Assembly (NCBI RefSeq): GCF_001408515.1
Contig: NZ_CYPR01000060.1
Span: 1-40,709, forward strand
DNA length: 40,709 bases
Origin: Jannaschia seosinensis
Lineage (GTDB): Bacteria > Pseudomonadota > Alphaproteobacteria > Rhodobacterales > Rhodobacteraceae
Direction: 5' to 3'
This document shows, in pieces, positions 1 through 7,915 of the stretch. Numbering within the stretch: position 1 is the stretch's first letter; every line of letters begins with the position of its first letter. Position numbers and translations under genes: made by a program. The notes under the pieces were generated by a model. That model was not told where the DNA came from and ran no database searches. It saw nothing but the letters and a program-made list of their open reading frames with translations.

Positions 1-1028
1 AAACAGGGCCGGCCTTGTGTTCGCAGCCGACGATCTCGCGCATGGAAAACCTGCCCGACACCCGCGCCCTTATCCGCATGGGCCGCGAGATGATCCGGTT
101 CTACTGCCACTCGTTTGCGCGCCCTCCAAGCCGAATCGTGCTCGATATCGATGATACCTTTGACGCGGTGCATGGCCACCAGCAGCTGCGCCTGTTCAAT
201 GCGTTCTACGACGAGTTCGGCTTCCAGCCGATCGTCGTGTTTGACGGCGAAGGCCGGCTCGTCGGGACACTGTTGCGCCCGGCCCGCCGCCCCAATGGGG
301 CTGAGAGCGCGGCCCACATCCGCCGGTTGATCCGGCAGATCGCCAGGCATTGGCCCGAGACAGAAATCCTGCTGCGAGCCGACAGCCACTACTGCACCCC
401 GCAGGTTCTGGACCTGTGTGACAGGCTCGGGCTGCGCTATGTCTTCGGTCTGTCAAAGAACGGCCGTCTGGCGCGGAACATCTCGGCTCTGGAAGCGTCG
501 ACTGCGGCGCGCTACGCCCGCACGCCGGGCCAGAAGCTGCGCCGGTTCAAAACCTTCTCCTACGCAGCCCGCTCGTGGTCGAAACCCCGCCGCGTCATCG
601 CCCGCGTCGAGGTTGGCCCCATGGGTCGGGACACCCGCTACGTCGTCACCAACCTCGAGGGCGGCCGCGGTAAGCACCTTTACGAGAAGATCTATTCCGC
701 TCGCGGCCAGGCCGAGAACCACATCAAGGCGTGGAAAACCCATCTCGCATCAGACCGGACGTCGTGCTCGAAAGCCAACGCCAATCAGATGCGTCTGATG
801 CTGCACGGCTGCGCCTACTGGGTCTGGTGGAAGCTTCGCGCGGCTTGCCCAAAACGTTCACCATGGCGCCGCGCCCAGTTCGACACGCTGCGGCTGCATC
901 TCGTCAGGCTGGCCGCCACCATCGTCGAAAAGAAGACCCGGATCATCGTGACCCTGCCGGCATCGTGTCCCCGAAAGGGACTTCTCCTCCTTCTCTTCGA
1001 CGCCCTCGCCCCACCGAAAACAGCCTGA
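1..1028 (+). CDS. IS1380-family transposase, 5' end cut by window edge
   Basis: DDE-type transposase that would cut and paste its own insertion sequence. The reading frame is open from the first bases of the window, so the true start lies upstream; a TTG at 15 is only an internal codon. What remains (about 340 residues) resembles the central and C-terminal parts of IS1380-family transposases: 'PTISRMEN' near the N-terminal side, 'VLDIDDT' as the first acidic motif, 'LRADSHYC' as the second, 'YVFGLSKN', and the late region 'GQAENHIKAWK' carrying the catalytic Glu. The C-terminus appears intact, ending in a TGA at 1028. Family members are usually about 430-460 residues, so roughly 100 are missing because of the window edge. 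No frameshift is visible in the remaining part. Confidence 0.85.
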   Translation, partial: TGPALCSQPTISRMENLPDTRALIRMGREMIRFYCHSFARPPSRIVLDIDDTFDAVHGHQQLRLFNAFYDEFGFQPIVVFDGEGRLVGTLLRPARRPNGAESAAHIRRLIRQIARHWPETEILLRADSHYCTPQVLDLCDRLGLRYVFGLSKNGRLARNISALEASTAARYARTPGQKLRRFKTFSYAARSWSKPRRVIARVEVGPMGRDTRYVVTNLEGGRGKHLYEKIYSARGQAENHIKAWKTHLASDRTSCSKANANQMRLMLHGCAYWVWWKLRAACPKRSPWRRAQFDTLRLHLVRLAATIVEKKTRIIVTLPASCPRKGLLLLLFDALAPPKTA

Positions 1029-1196
1029 CGCAAGCGCCCCGACAAACCCAGAAACATCAACCCGTATCGCCCAAGACCCAAGTCACCGGCCGGCATACCA
1101 ACCGGACGCAAACACCGGGTGCGCGCAAGAAAACCGAGACCGGGGAAACCATCCCACGGAGCACAAGTCCGCAGCTTCATGAATTATGCGGGTTAG
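1..1196 (+). mobile_element. Right part of an IS1380-type insertion sequence
   Basis: The element includes the transposase above and its downstream non-coding tail. I place the right end tentatively near 1196, after 'TGCGGGTTAG' at 1187-1196, because it resembles from memory the terminal sequence of this family. The left inverted repeat is outside the window, so neither the terminal repeat nor the short target duplication can be confirmed. The boundary could be wrong by tens of bases. Confidence 0.4.
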
Positions 1197-1532
1197 CACC
1201 TTCACCGTCAGACAGACCTGCTTGGCAGCGTCGCCGGAGGTCCGCTGGCGGCCAGGCCGAGCTGCCGGCGCGGACTCCCAGCTCATCTCGAGGCCGAACC
1301 AGATCGTCAGCGGACATGGCGCTCGAGCGCCTCGCCAGGAGCCGGCCAGTTCCTGGTCCTGCAGGCCGCGTGCGTGCGTCTGCCCATGCCAGCCAGCTAC
1401 TGCCGTGGATTCACGAGATGAAACCCTCACGCGATTTGCGCAGCAGAGCCTCGCGGCCGGATTGTTGTGCGCTCTTGCGCAGAATCCTCTGATGCATACG
1501 TACCCGCCGGCAAATGCAAAAGGAGACCCGAA
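1197..1532. other. Intergenic region, no gene recognised
   Basis: About 340 bases between the insertion sequence and the next gene. Open frames exist on both strands, but none has a recognisable product or a ribosome-binding site. It may hold the displaced promoter of the downstream flavin oxidoreductase or debris from the insertion. The only clear signal is AGGAG at 1521-1525, the ribosome-binding site of the gene starting at 1533. Confidence 0.5.
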
Positions 1533-2642
1533 ATGGCATCAGCAGAGCCGCTCTTTCGCCCATTCAAGCTTAAGTCCCTTGAACTGCCCAACCGGATTGT
1601 AATGGCACCAATGACCCGAAACTTTGCACCCGAAGGTGTGCCCGGTGCGGTCAACACGGAATATTACCGCCGCCGCGCTGCCGGACAAGTTGGTCTGATC
1701 CTGTCGGAAGGCACGGTCATCGACCGGCCCGCCTCACGTAATCTGCCAGCCATTCCGTTCTTCTACGGCGAGAAAGCACTTGAAGGCTGGAAAAACGTCA
1801 TCGACGCCGTTCATTCCGCAGGCGGCAAAATGGGACCGCAGATCTGGCACACGGGATCGACACGGGGTGGGGAGTGGGAGCCCGGAGTTCCGGTCGAAAG
1901 CCCGTCTGGCTTGCTCGATCCCGACACACCGCGGGGCAAGATCATGACTGACGAAGATATCGCGGATTCGATTGCCGCCTTCGCCCGAGCCGCCGCAGAG
2001 GCAAAGCGCCTCGGCTTCGATACCGTCGAAATTCACGGCGCACATGGCTACCTGATCGATCAATTTTTTTGGGGTGGAACCAACACACGCGACGACAAGT
2101 ACGGCGGCGCCACAATCCGCGAACGGTCTCGCTTTGCGGCCGAAATCGTCACGGCGGTCCGCGCTTCGGTCGGGCCGGACTTCCCTATCGTTCTTCGGGT
2201 AAGTCAGTGGAAGCAGCAGGATTTCACGGCCCGCCTTGCCGATACCCCGGACGAGATGACGGATTGGCTTCTGCCGCTTGTCGAAGCAGGTATTGATATC
2301 CTGCATTGCTCGCAGCGTCGGTTCTGGGAGCCTGAGTTCCCCGAGATTGACGGCGAGACCGGTATGAATTTTGCGGGCTGGGCAAAGAAGCTGACCGGTG
2401 CGGCAACGATCAGTGTGGGTTCGGTAGGCCTGAGCGGTGATTTCATCGGCGCTTTTGGTGGCCAAGGATCCAAAGCGGCGGGTCTGGACCGCCTTGTCGA
2501 GCGGATGGAACGCGACGAATTCGACTTGATAGCCGTCGGCCGCGCCCTCCTGAGCGATCCGGATTGGGTAGCCAAAATCGCAGCCAACGATCGCGAAGGT
2601 CTGCGAGATTTCGATGCCGCGGCCCTTGCCGAATTGGTCTGA
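1533..2642 (+). CDS. Old yellow enzyme family NADH:flavin oxidoreductase
   Basis: FMN-dependent ene-reductase of 369 residues, expected to be cytoplasmic and to reduce activated C=C bonds or other electrophiles with NAD(P)H. The N-terminus has the family signature 'LPNRIVMAPMTR' (FMN-binding start of a TIM barrel). The substrate/active-site motif 'EIHGAHGYLIDQF' lies near residue 170, and the phosphate-binding end has 'SVGSVG' and 'AVGRALLSDPDW'. I chose the ATG at 1533 over a longer frame opening at 1467 because AGGAG sits 7 bases upstream and the protein then begins 'MASAEPLFRPFKLKS', as usual for the family. It stands alone on the plus strand between an insertion sequence and a convergent transporter gene. 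The true substrate cannot be told from sequence. Confidence 0.9.
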   Translation: MASAEPLFRPFKLKSLELPNRIVMAPMTRNFAPEGVPGAVNTEYYRRRAAGQVGLILSEGTVIDRPASRNLPAIPFFYGEKALEGWKNVIDAVHSAGGKMGPQIWHTGSTRGGEWEPGVPVESPSGLLDPDTPRGKIMTDEDIADSIAAFARAAAEAKRLGFDTVEIHGAHGYLIDQFFWGGTNTRDDKYGGATIRERSRFAAEIVTAVRASVGPDFPIVLRVSQWKQQDFTARLADTPDEMTDWLLPLVEAGIDILHCSQRRFWEPEFPEIDGETGMNFAGWAKKLTGAATISVGSVGLSGDFIGAFGGQGSKAAGLDRLVERMERDEFDLIAVGRALLSDPDWVAKIAANDREGLRDFDAAALAELV

Positions 2643-2764
2643 GTCACAGCGGCGGCGGTGCCCTAAATTTCGGCGGCTTGACCACCGAGGCTCTATTTGG
2701 CGCCGGACACGAAAATGCGCAGCTGGAGCCGCCAAGAGAGCAAACGCTCACAGATAATCTCCTC

Positions 2765-2791
2765 TTCATGCGGCGGTCATCGCCGCATGAA
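2765..2791. terminator. Strong hairpin between convergent genes
   Basis: A perfect 11-bp inverted repeat (TTCATGCGGCG at 2765-2775 and its complement at 2781-2791) with a 5-base loop. It lies between the stop of the flavin oxidoreductase (2642) and the stop of the convergent symporter gene (2909), where a bidirectional terminator is expected. No run of T follows on either strand, so it is not a canonical intrinsic terminator; it may stabilise 3' ends or pause RNA polymerase. Confidence 0.5.
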
Positions 2792-2908
2792 TTCAACTGA
2801 TCCAGTTCAAAGCCAGAAACGTGCAGCAAGGCCATCCTGTTGACCCCTTGGCTGCGCGTTCATGGCCGCGCTGAAGAACGAAACGGTTCGGTCCCCCACC
2901 TGCGGCGG

Positions 2909-4363
2909 TCAGGCAGATCTCGCCGAGGGGGCCGAAGCGTCTTCCGCGGCGTCACTCCAGGCTCTGGCATCGATCTTCAGGTCCGGGAAATCCGCAGGAT
3001 TAAAGACGGGTTTCTTGCCTGCCCTCTGCTGCGCACGAAAATCGTTGAGGATTCTGAGCGCCGTCGGGAACAGCATGGCCAGCGCCAGCAAATTGACCAG
3101 AGCCAGCACCCCCATCAGAGGATCGGAGAAGAAGAAGATGGCCGTCGCACCGGGTGCGGTCGCACCGATGAAGACGACCGCCACGATAGTGAGGCGCAGC
3201 ACATGGAGCGCCATCGGCTTGTTATTGGTCAGAAAAGTCAGCGCGTTCTCACCAAGGTAGTAATTGTAGATGATGGAACTGAAAGCGAACAAGAGGATCG
3301 CGAAGGTCAGGAAATAGCTCGCCCAATCCCCGACGTGAAAAACGAGCGACTGCTGGGTCAATACGACCCCATCGATATCGACGCCGGGTTGGTAGACGTC
3401 CCCAAGAAGAATCACGAATGCGGTGCAGCTACAGATGATGATCGTATCGATGAACACCGAGAACGCCTGCACGATGCCCTGATTGACAGGATGGGGCACA
3501 TAGGCTGCGGCGGCGACATTCGGAGCCGACCCGAGCCCGGCCTCGTTTGAGAAAAGTCCGCGCCGAAGACCCTGCGCAATTGCCGCACCCATGCCGCCTC
3601 CGACGGCTTCCTGAAGGCCGAAGGCGTTCGAGACGATTTCCCAAATGACGCCCGGCAACTCCACGATATTGATCGCAATGACCAGAAGCGCCATGGCGAT
3701 ATAGCCGAAAGCCATGATCGGGATGATCACATCGGCCACCTTGGCAATACGCTTGATGCCGCCATAGACGATGAGACCGGTCAAAACGGCGAGGCCCGCA
3801 CCGGTCCAGACACGGTCAATGCCGAGACTTTCCTGCGCGGCGCCCGCGACGGTATTGCCTTGAAACGCGTTGAAGCCCAATCCGAATGCGGCAATCAGGC
3901 AGACTGCATAGATGATCGCGAGCCAGCGATATTCACGGCCAAGCCCTTCGGTGATGTAGCGCGCGGGGCCGCCGCGATAGGTGCCGTCGCCTTGGTCCTC
4001 CTTGAAAGCCTGGGCGAGCAGGCATTCGAAAAGGCTGGTAGCCATGCCGACGATGGCGATCGCCCACATCCAGAATACCGCGCCCGGTCCACCCAAAGTA
4101 ATCGCCACCGCGACGCCCGCGATATTGCCACCCCCGACGCGCCCGCCGACGGAGACAAGCAGCGCCTCGCGCGAACTGACATGACCGCGCTTTCCGGCCT
4201 CCGGGTCGGATCGCAGGACATTGAACATCGTGGTGAAATATCGGAACTGAACGAAATTCGAGATCAGCGTGAAAAAGATGCCGAGCACGACCAGGAAGGG
4301 GATCAGCGACCATCCCCAGGTCAATGACGATATCGTGCCGAAAAAGCTCTCGATCAGTCCCAC
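2909..4363 (-). CDS. Sodium:alanine/glycine symporter (AGCS family)
   Basis: Inner-membrane amino-acid carrier of 484 residues that probably imports alanine or glycine with sodium. The sequence has the usual AGCS pattern: hydrophobic helices throughout, 'RVGGGNIAGVAVAITLGGPGAVFWMW' in the first third, 'KEDQGDGTYRGGPARYI' in the next loop, and 'GLRRGLFSNEAGLGSAPN' in the middle. The length is normal for the family. The start is a GTG at 4363 with GAGG 8 bases upstream; no better ATG is present. It is transcribed alone towards the flavin oxidoreductase, with a 309-base upstream region. The exact substrate (alanine, glycine, glutamine) is not resolvable. Confidence 0.9.
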   Translation of the reverse strand: MGLIESFFGTISSLTWGWSLIPFLVVLGIFFTLISNFVQFRYFTTMFNVLRSDPEAGKRGHVSSREALLVSVGGRVGGGNIAGVAVAITLGGPGAVFWMWAIAIVGMATSLFECLLAQAFKEDQGDGTYRGGPARYITEGLGREYRWLAIIYAVCLIAAFGLGFNAFQGNTVAGAAQESLGIDRVWTGAGLAVLTGLIVYGGIKRIAKVADVIIPIMAFGYIAMALLVIAINIVELPGVIWEIVSNAFGLQEAVGGGMGAAIAQGLRRGLFSNEAGLGSAPNVAAAAYVPHPVNQGIVQAFSVFIDTIIICSCTAFVILLGDVYQPGVDIDGVVLTQQSLVFHVGDWASYFLTFAILLFAFSSIIYNYYLGENALTFLTNNKPMALHVLRLTIVAVVFIGATAPGATAIFFFSDPLMGVLALVNLLALAMLFPTALRILNDFRAQQRAGKKPVFNPADFPDLKIDARAWSDAAEDASAPSARSA

Positions 4364-4672
4364 GGCGGCGGCCTCAATTTCTATCTGACTTGGCTCTGGC
4401 CTGGACCTTCACAATCCGACCGGTTTGATGGTTGCACAGGCGGAGCCGGAGTTGAAAGCGAAATCAGGAATTTGAACTTCTTCCCCATGCGGCGCGATGA
4501 CAGGTTCCGCGTCCCATCTCCGGACGCCATGATGAGAGCGATCCACACATCGCCCTGCTGTCAGGCGCAGCGCATTCTGTTAGACAGGATGCCCTTGGAC
4601 AGCATGGCGGACGCGCGCGGACTCCAACGTCTCAGCCCGGCCGTCGCTCTAGCGCGCACCCTAACCGGCAAC
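4364..4672. other. Intergenic region upstream of the AGCS symporter
   Basis: No credible coding frame. It must contain the promoter of the leftward symporter gene and the end of the leftward lactate operon. The only structured element noticed is a 21-bp near-perfect inverted repeat at 4572-4592, listed separately. Confidence 0.5.
4572..4592. repeat. 21-bp inverted repeat, operator or hairpin candidate
   Basis: Two 9-base arms, GCATTCTGT and ACAGGATGC, flank a TAG centre; 8 of 9 positions are complementary. It lies 80 bases beyond the lactate permease stop and about 210 bases upstream of the symporter start. The short central spacer suits a dimeric regulator site better than a terminator, and no T-run follows. 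The binding protein is unknown. Confidence 0.35.
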
Positions 4673-6154
4673 TCAAAACAGCCCCACCACCGAGAGGAGC
4701 CAGACAAGCCCGCCCCCCAGCAGACCGTAGAGCAGCCCGACCGGGAGAGTCCGCCGCAGGATCTCCCCCTCGCGCCCCACCAGGCCGATGGTCGCGCAGC
4801 CGGCCACGACGTTGTGCGGACAGACGATATTGCCGACCGCCGCGCCGAAGGTCTGCGCCCCGAGGACGAGCAGCAGAGACAGATTCAACTCGGACGCAAT
4901 GCGGGCCTGTAGTTCGGTAAACAGGATGTTGGACGTTGTGGCAGAGCCCGTCACGAAGGTACCGAGCATCCCGACAAGAGGAGCGATCGGAGGCCAGATC
5001 CCGCTGAACGCTTTCGCGGCATCACGCGCGAGTTGGTCGATCATGCCGGCGTGGACGAGAATGCGGGCCAGCACGAGCATCACCAGAAGGGCTGGCACGA
5101 CCGGCAGCACTTGCCGCGTCCCCCGCCCGATCGCGCCCCGGACCTCGGCGAAAGCGGGGCGCTGAAGGGCCCAGCCCCCCAGAAACGACACGGCCAGCAG
5201 GGTGCCCGGATGGTAGAGCGGCGCGAAGGTGCCCGAGAAGCGCTCCCACAAGCCCCAGGACAAATCGGCATTCGCCAACACCTCACGCAGGCCGGGGAGA
5301 CGGGCAACCACGATCAGAACGACGAGCGTGAGATAAGGCGCGAAAGCCATAGCGAGGTCGCCGGGAGAGGTCGCACCACCTCCACTCGAAGCGGCGCCTC
5401 CACGGATGCGCAGGAAAAGCGCGAACCCCACTCCGCCAATCAGCGCCCCACCGAGCGTCGGAAGCTCCGGCCCGAACAACAAAGCGAGCGCGACGTAAGG
5501 CACGAAGAAAGCCAAGGCCGCGACGAGGCCCAGCCGCCACCGCCACGCACCCATCTCGCGCAGAAGGGCGAGCATGAGCACCCATCCAAGCGCCCCGTGC
5601 AAAAGCGCCGGCACCACCGCAAGCGCCCTGCCCGACAGATCCGTCGCCGCGATCTGCGGCAGGATCGGCGTACCGACGGCGCCAAAAGACACGCCCGCCG
5701 CATGACCGATCAGCGCAATCGTCAGCGCCCGGACCGGCGGCAGGCCCAGAGACACCAGAAGCGGCGCGGCAAGAGCGACCGGCGCGCCGAAACCGGCCGC
5801 ACCCTCCATGAACAGGGCGAAAAACCAACCGATCAGAAGCGTGCGCGCGACATTATCGCCTGACAACCGCTCCAGCGCGGCCTGCAACATGGCGATCCGG
5901 CCCGTGCCCGTCTGGAGCGCATGGATGCACAAGGCGGGCCAGATGATCCAAAGGATCGTCGCCGTCGTGAACCCCGCTTCGGCCGCCGCCCCCATGAGCA
6001 TCCGCGCCGCGCCCGGCGCCGGATCGAATGCCGCGAGCGCCAGCACGATCGCAAGGCCCGCGCCCACGCTGCCCGCCCCGGCAGCCGACCAGCCGCCGAG
6101 CAGCATCAGGACGAGGACGGCCGCAATTGGCGCTGCGGCGAGCGCACTCAGCAT
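4673..6154 (-). CDS. lctP: L-lactate permease family transporter (LctP/LldP)
   Basis: Polytopic inner-membrane carrier of 493 residues, of the family that exchanges or imports lactate and glycolate. Recognisable signatures are 'ILWIIWPALCIHALQTGTGRI', 'LFMEGAAGFGAPVALAAPLLV' and 'GVSFGAVGTPILPQIAA' in the first half, and 'TFVTGSATTSNILFTELQ' and 'FGAAVGNIVCPHNVVAGCATIGL' near the C-terminus. It is somewhat shorter than the E. coli permease (about 550), as is common in this group. I placed the start at the ATG at 6154 ('MLSALAAAPIA'); upstream in-frame codons encode an unrelated arginine-rich stretch overlapping the preceding gene. It lies 22 bases after the D-lactate dehydrogenase stop, so the two are very likely one transcript. 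Import or export cannot be decided from sequence. Confidence 0.88.
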   Translation of the reverse strand: MLSALAAAPIAAVLVLMLLGGWSAAGAGSVGAGLAIVLALAAFDPAPGAARMLMGAAAEAGFTTATILWIIWPALCIHALQTGTGRIAMLQAALERLSGDNVARTLLIGWFFALFMEGAAGFGAPVALAAPLLVSLGLPPVRALTIALIGHAAGVSFGAVGTPILPQIAATDLSGRALAVVPALLHGALGWVLMLALLREMGAWRWRLGLVAALAFFVPYVALALLFGPELPTLGGALIGGVGFALFLRIRGGAASSGGGATSPGDLAMAFAPYLTLVVLIVVARLPGLREVLANADLSWGLWERFSGTFAPLYHPGTLLAVSFLGGWALQRPAFAEVRGAIGRGTRQVLPVVPALLVMLVLARILVHAGMIDQLARDAAKAFSGIWPPIAPLVGMLGTFVTGSATTSNILFTELQARIASELNLSLLLVLGAQTFGAAVGNIVCPHNVVAGCATIGLVGREGEILRRTLPVGLLYGLLGGGLVWLLSVVGLF

Positions 6155-6176
6155 GACATCGGGGGCGGCTCCCGTC

Positions 6177-7187
6177 TCACGCGACCATTTCCTCCGTGAC
6201 CGGATGTTCGGGCGCGCCGTGAGCCTCATGGGCGGTGGCGTTGGCCAAGGTCGTGCGCGCGATGGCATCGAGCGCCTCGGCCGTGAAGAACGCCTGGTGA
6301 CCCGTTACGAACACGTTCGGAAAGGTCAGAAGCCGGGCAAAGACATCGTCCTGCAGCACCTGCCCCGACAGGTTCTCGAAAAACAGATCGTCCTCCTCCT
6401 CGTAGACATCGATCGCCAGGCCACCGAGGCGGCCGCTTTTCAGCGCCCCAATCACCGCACGCGTATCCACGAGGCCGCCACGGCTGGTGTTCACGAGGAA
6501 GGCGCCGTCGCGCATGCTGGAAAGCGCATCCGCATCGATCAGGTGATGCGTCTTCGGCGTCAGCGGGCAGTGCAGCGTGACAATGTCGCACTCGGCCAGA
6601 AGCTCCTCGAGCGGAACATAATGCGCGCCCGCATCCCGCGCCTCCTGCGCGGGTTGGGGATCGTGAGCGAGCACGCGACAGCCGAAGCCCCCAAGGATCC
6701 GGGCGACGCAGATTCCGATCCGGCCCGTGCCGACGACGCCGACCGTCTTGCCGTGAATGTCGAACCCCATCAGCCCGTCCAGCGCGAAGTTCCCCTCCCG
6801 CACCCGGTTATAGGCCCGGTGCAGGCGACGGTTCAGCGCCAGCAAAAGGCCGATCGTGTGCTCGGCGACGGCGTGCGGCGAATAGGCGGGCACCCGGCCG
6901 ATCGACAGGCCCGCCTGCGTGGCCGCCCCCACATCGACATTGTTGAACCCCGCGCATCGCATCAGCACGAGGCCGACACCCAGATCGTCGAGCGCCGCAA
7001 CGGTCTCGGCACCGATATCGTCATTCACGAAGGCGCAGACGGCGTCGAAATCCTGCGCCAGAACCGCCGTGCCGGCATCGAGAGGTGTTGCGAGAAACTG
7101 CAGGTCGTGCGGCTTGTCGAGTTGGTCGTTGGCCGCACGAAAGGTAGATTCGTCGTAGGGTTTGGCGCTGAAGACGGCGATCCGCAT
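6177..7187 (-). CDS. ldhA: D-lactate dehydrogenase / 2-hydroxyacid dehydrogenase
   Basis: NAD-dependent dehydrogenase of 336 residues that reduces pyruvate to D-lactate or acts on a related 2-hydroxy acid. The order is an N-terminal substrate domain, '[13 protein letters not shown]', the nucleotide-binding glycine motif GTGRIG at about 153-158, the catalytic Arg in 'NTSRGG' (R236), Glu in 'VYEEE' (about 263-265) and His in 'TGHQAF' (H297). The '[13 protein letters not shown]' region is typical of fermentative LdhA rather than of glyoxylate or phosphoglycerate dehydrogenases. The ATG at 7187 is preceded by AAGGAG at good spacing; the frame upstream is not LdhA-like. It is the first gene of a pair with lactate permease, which suggests lactate fermentation with export, or lactate use. 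Confidence 0.88.
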   Translation of the reverse strand: MRIAVFSAKPYDESTFRAANDQLDKPHDLQFLATPLDAGTAVLAQDFDAVCAFVNDDIGAETVAALDDLGVGLVLMRCAGFNNVDVGAATQAGLSIGRVPAYSPHAVAEHTIGLLLALNRRLHRAYNRVREGNFALDGLMGFDIHGKTVGVVGTGRIGICVARILGGFGCRVLAHDPQPAQEARDAGAHYVPLEELLAECDIVTLHCPLTPKTHHLIDADALSSMRDGAFLVNTSRGGLVDTRAVIGALKSGRLGGLAIDVYEEEDDLFFENLSGQVLQDDVFARLLTFPNVFVTGHQAFFTAEALDAIARTTLANATAHEAHGAPEHPVTEEMVA

Positions 7188-7299
7188 GGACGCTCCTTTT
7201 CTTGCAATTGGCCGGGATGGCGTGAAGGTCCGGACAAAAGCCCCGGCGCCTGTCCAAAGGATAGCGGGCCGGCCGTGAAAATCGAATGGCCTGCCCCGG

Positions 7300-7911
7300 T
7301 CAGACGCGGTCGGCCGCCCAATCCGCAAGCGCCGGCAGAAGCGATGCGACCGCCTCCTGAAAGGCCGCGACAATGGCGGCGGGCCGGTCGGATGCGGCGA
7401 GCGCTGTCCGCGCGAAACCCTCCGTCGCGACAATTCGCTGATCGCTGTCGCGCACCAGCGTCGCCCCAAGCGCCACGCGCACCGGAATGTTCGGCCGGTC
7501 GGGCACAGGCTCCGCCTGGAACGCGTCGATCCGCACGAGCAGCGCGTAATCCGGAACCGGCCCGCTCTCCGGTGTGCCGACATGCGCGATCCGATCGGTT
7601 CCGGCAATCGACCGGACGACCAGAGATTGCAGCAGCAGCGGCGCCTCCTGCGACCAGCGAGCCTCGGGAAGATACGTCACCGACAGGGGGTCGGGCTTCA
7701 CGAGGATACGGTCCGTCGAAACCGAGGCCGGCGCGGCGGGCGGCGGCACCACGAGCGCAACGGCCTGTCGCGCGCCCGTGCGGCCGGCGGGGGGGGCCAG
7801 CTCGAACGTCGGCAGCACGCGCGCCGCGTCGTCAAGCGCACTGAGCGTCGCGCAGCCCGAGGTCGTGGCGATGAGCCCCAGAAGCAGGGCACGGCGAGGA
7901 AGAGGCGTCAT
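7300..7911 (-). CDS. ABC-type transport auxiliary lipoprotein (PqiC/YmbA type)
   Basis: Predicted outer-membrane or periplasmic lipoprotein of 203 residues. The N-terminus has two arginines, a hydrophobic stretch and a lipobox ending at Cys20 (TTSGC). The mature part, with '[12 protein letters not shown]', '[12 protein letters not shown]' and '[16 protein letters not shown]', fits the ABC_trans_aux domain that accompanies MCE transporters. It would serve as the distal partner of the MCE protein encoded just upstream (its stop is 4 bases before this start) and so help move lipids between membranes. It is the last gene of the cassette; 112 bases then separate it from ldhA. The lipobox is not ideal, but gene context strongly supports the call. 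Confidence 0.82.
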   Translation of the reverse strand: MTPLPRRALLLGLIATTSGCATLSALDDAARVLPTFELAPPAGRTGARQAVALVVPPPAAPASVSTDRILVKPDPLSVTYLPEARWSQEAPLLLQSLVVRSIAGTDRIAHVGTPESGPVPDYALLVRIDAFQAEPVPDRPNIPVRVALGATLVRDSDQRIVATEGFARTALAASDRPAAIVAAFQEAVASLLPALADWAADRV

Positions 7912-7915
7912 GTTG

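Noticed and set aside
1083-1430. Minus-strand frame in the gap after the insertion sequence
   Set aside because: No ribosome-binding site, no recognisable similarity, and it overlaps the insertion-sequence tail.
4472-4912. Plus-strand frame starting in the gap between the symporter and lctP
   Set aside because: Most of it is antisense to lctP, and the unique part has no recognisable protein character.
5808-7844. Very long open frame on the plus strand (over 670 codons) across lctP, ldhA and the lipoprotein gene
   Set aside because: It is antisense to three genes with clear family motifs. Its translation is arginine/proline-rich low complexity, an effect of high GC at third positions.
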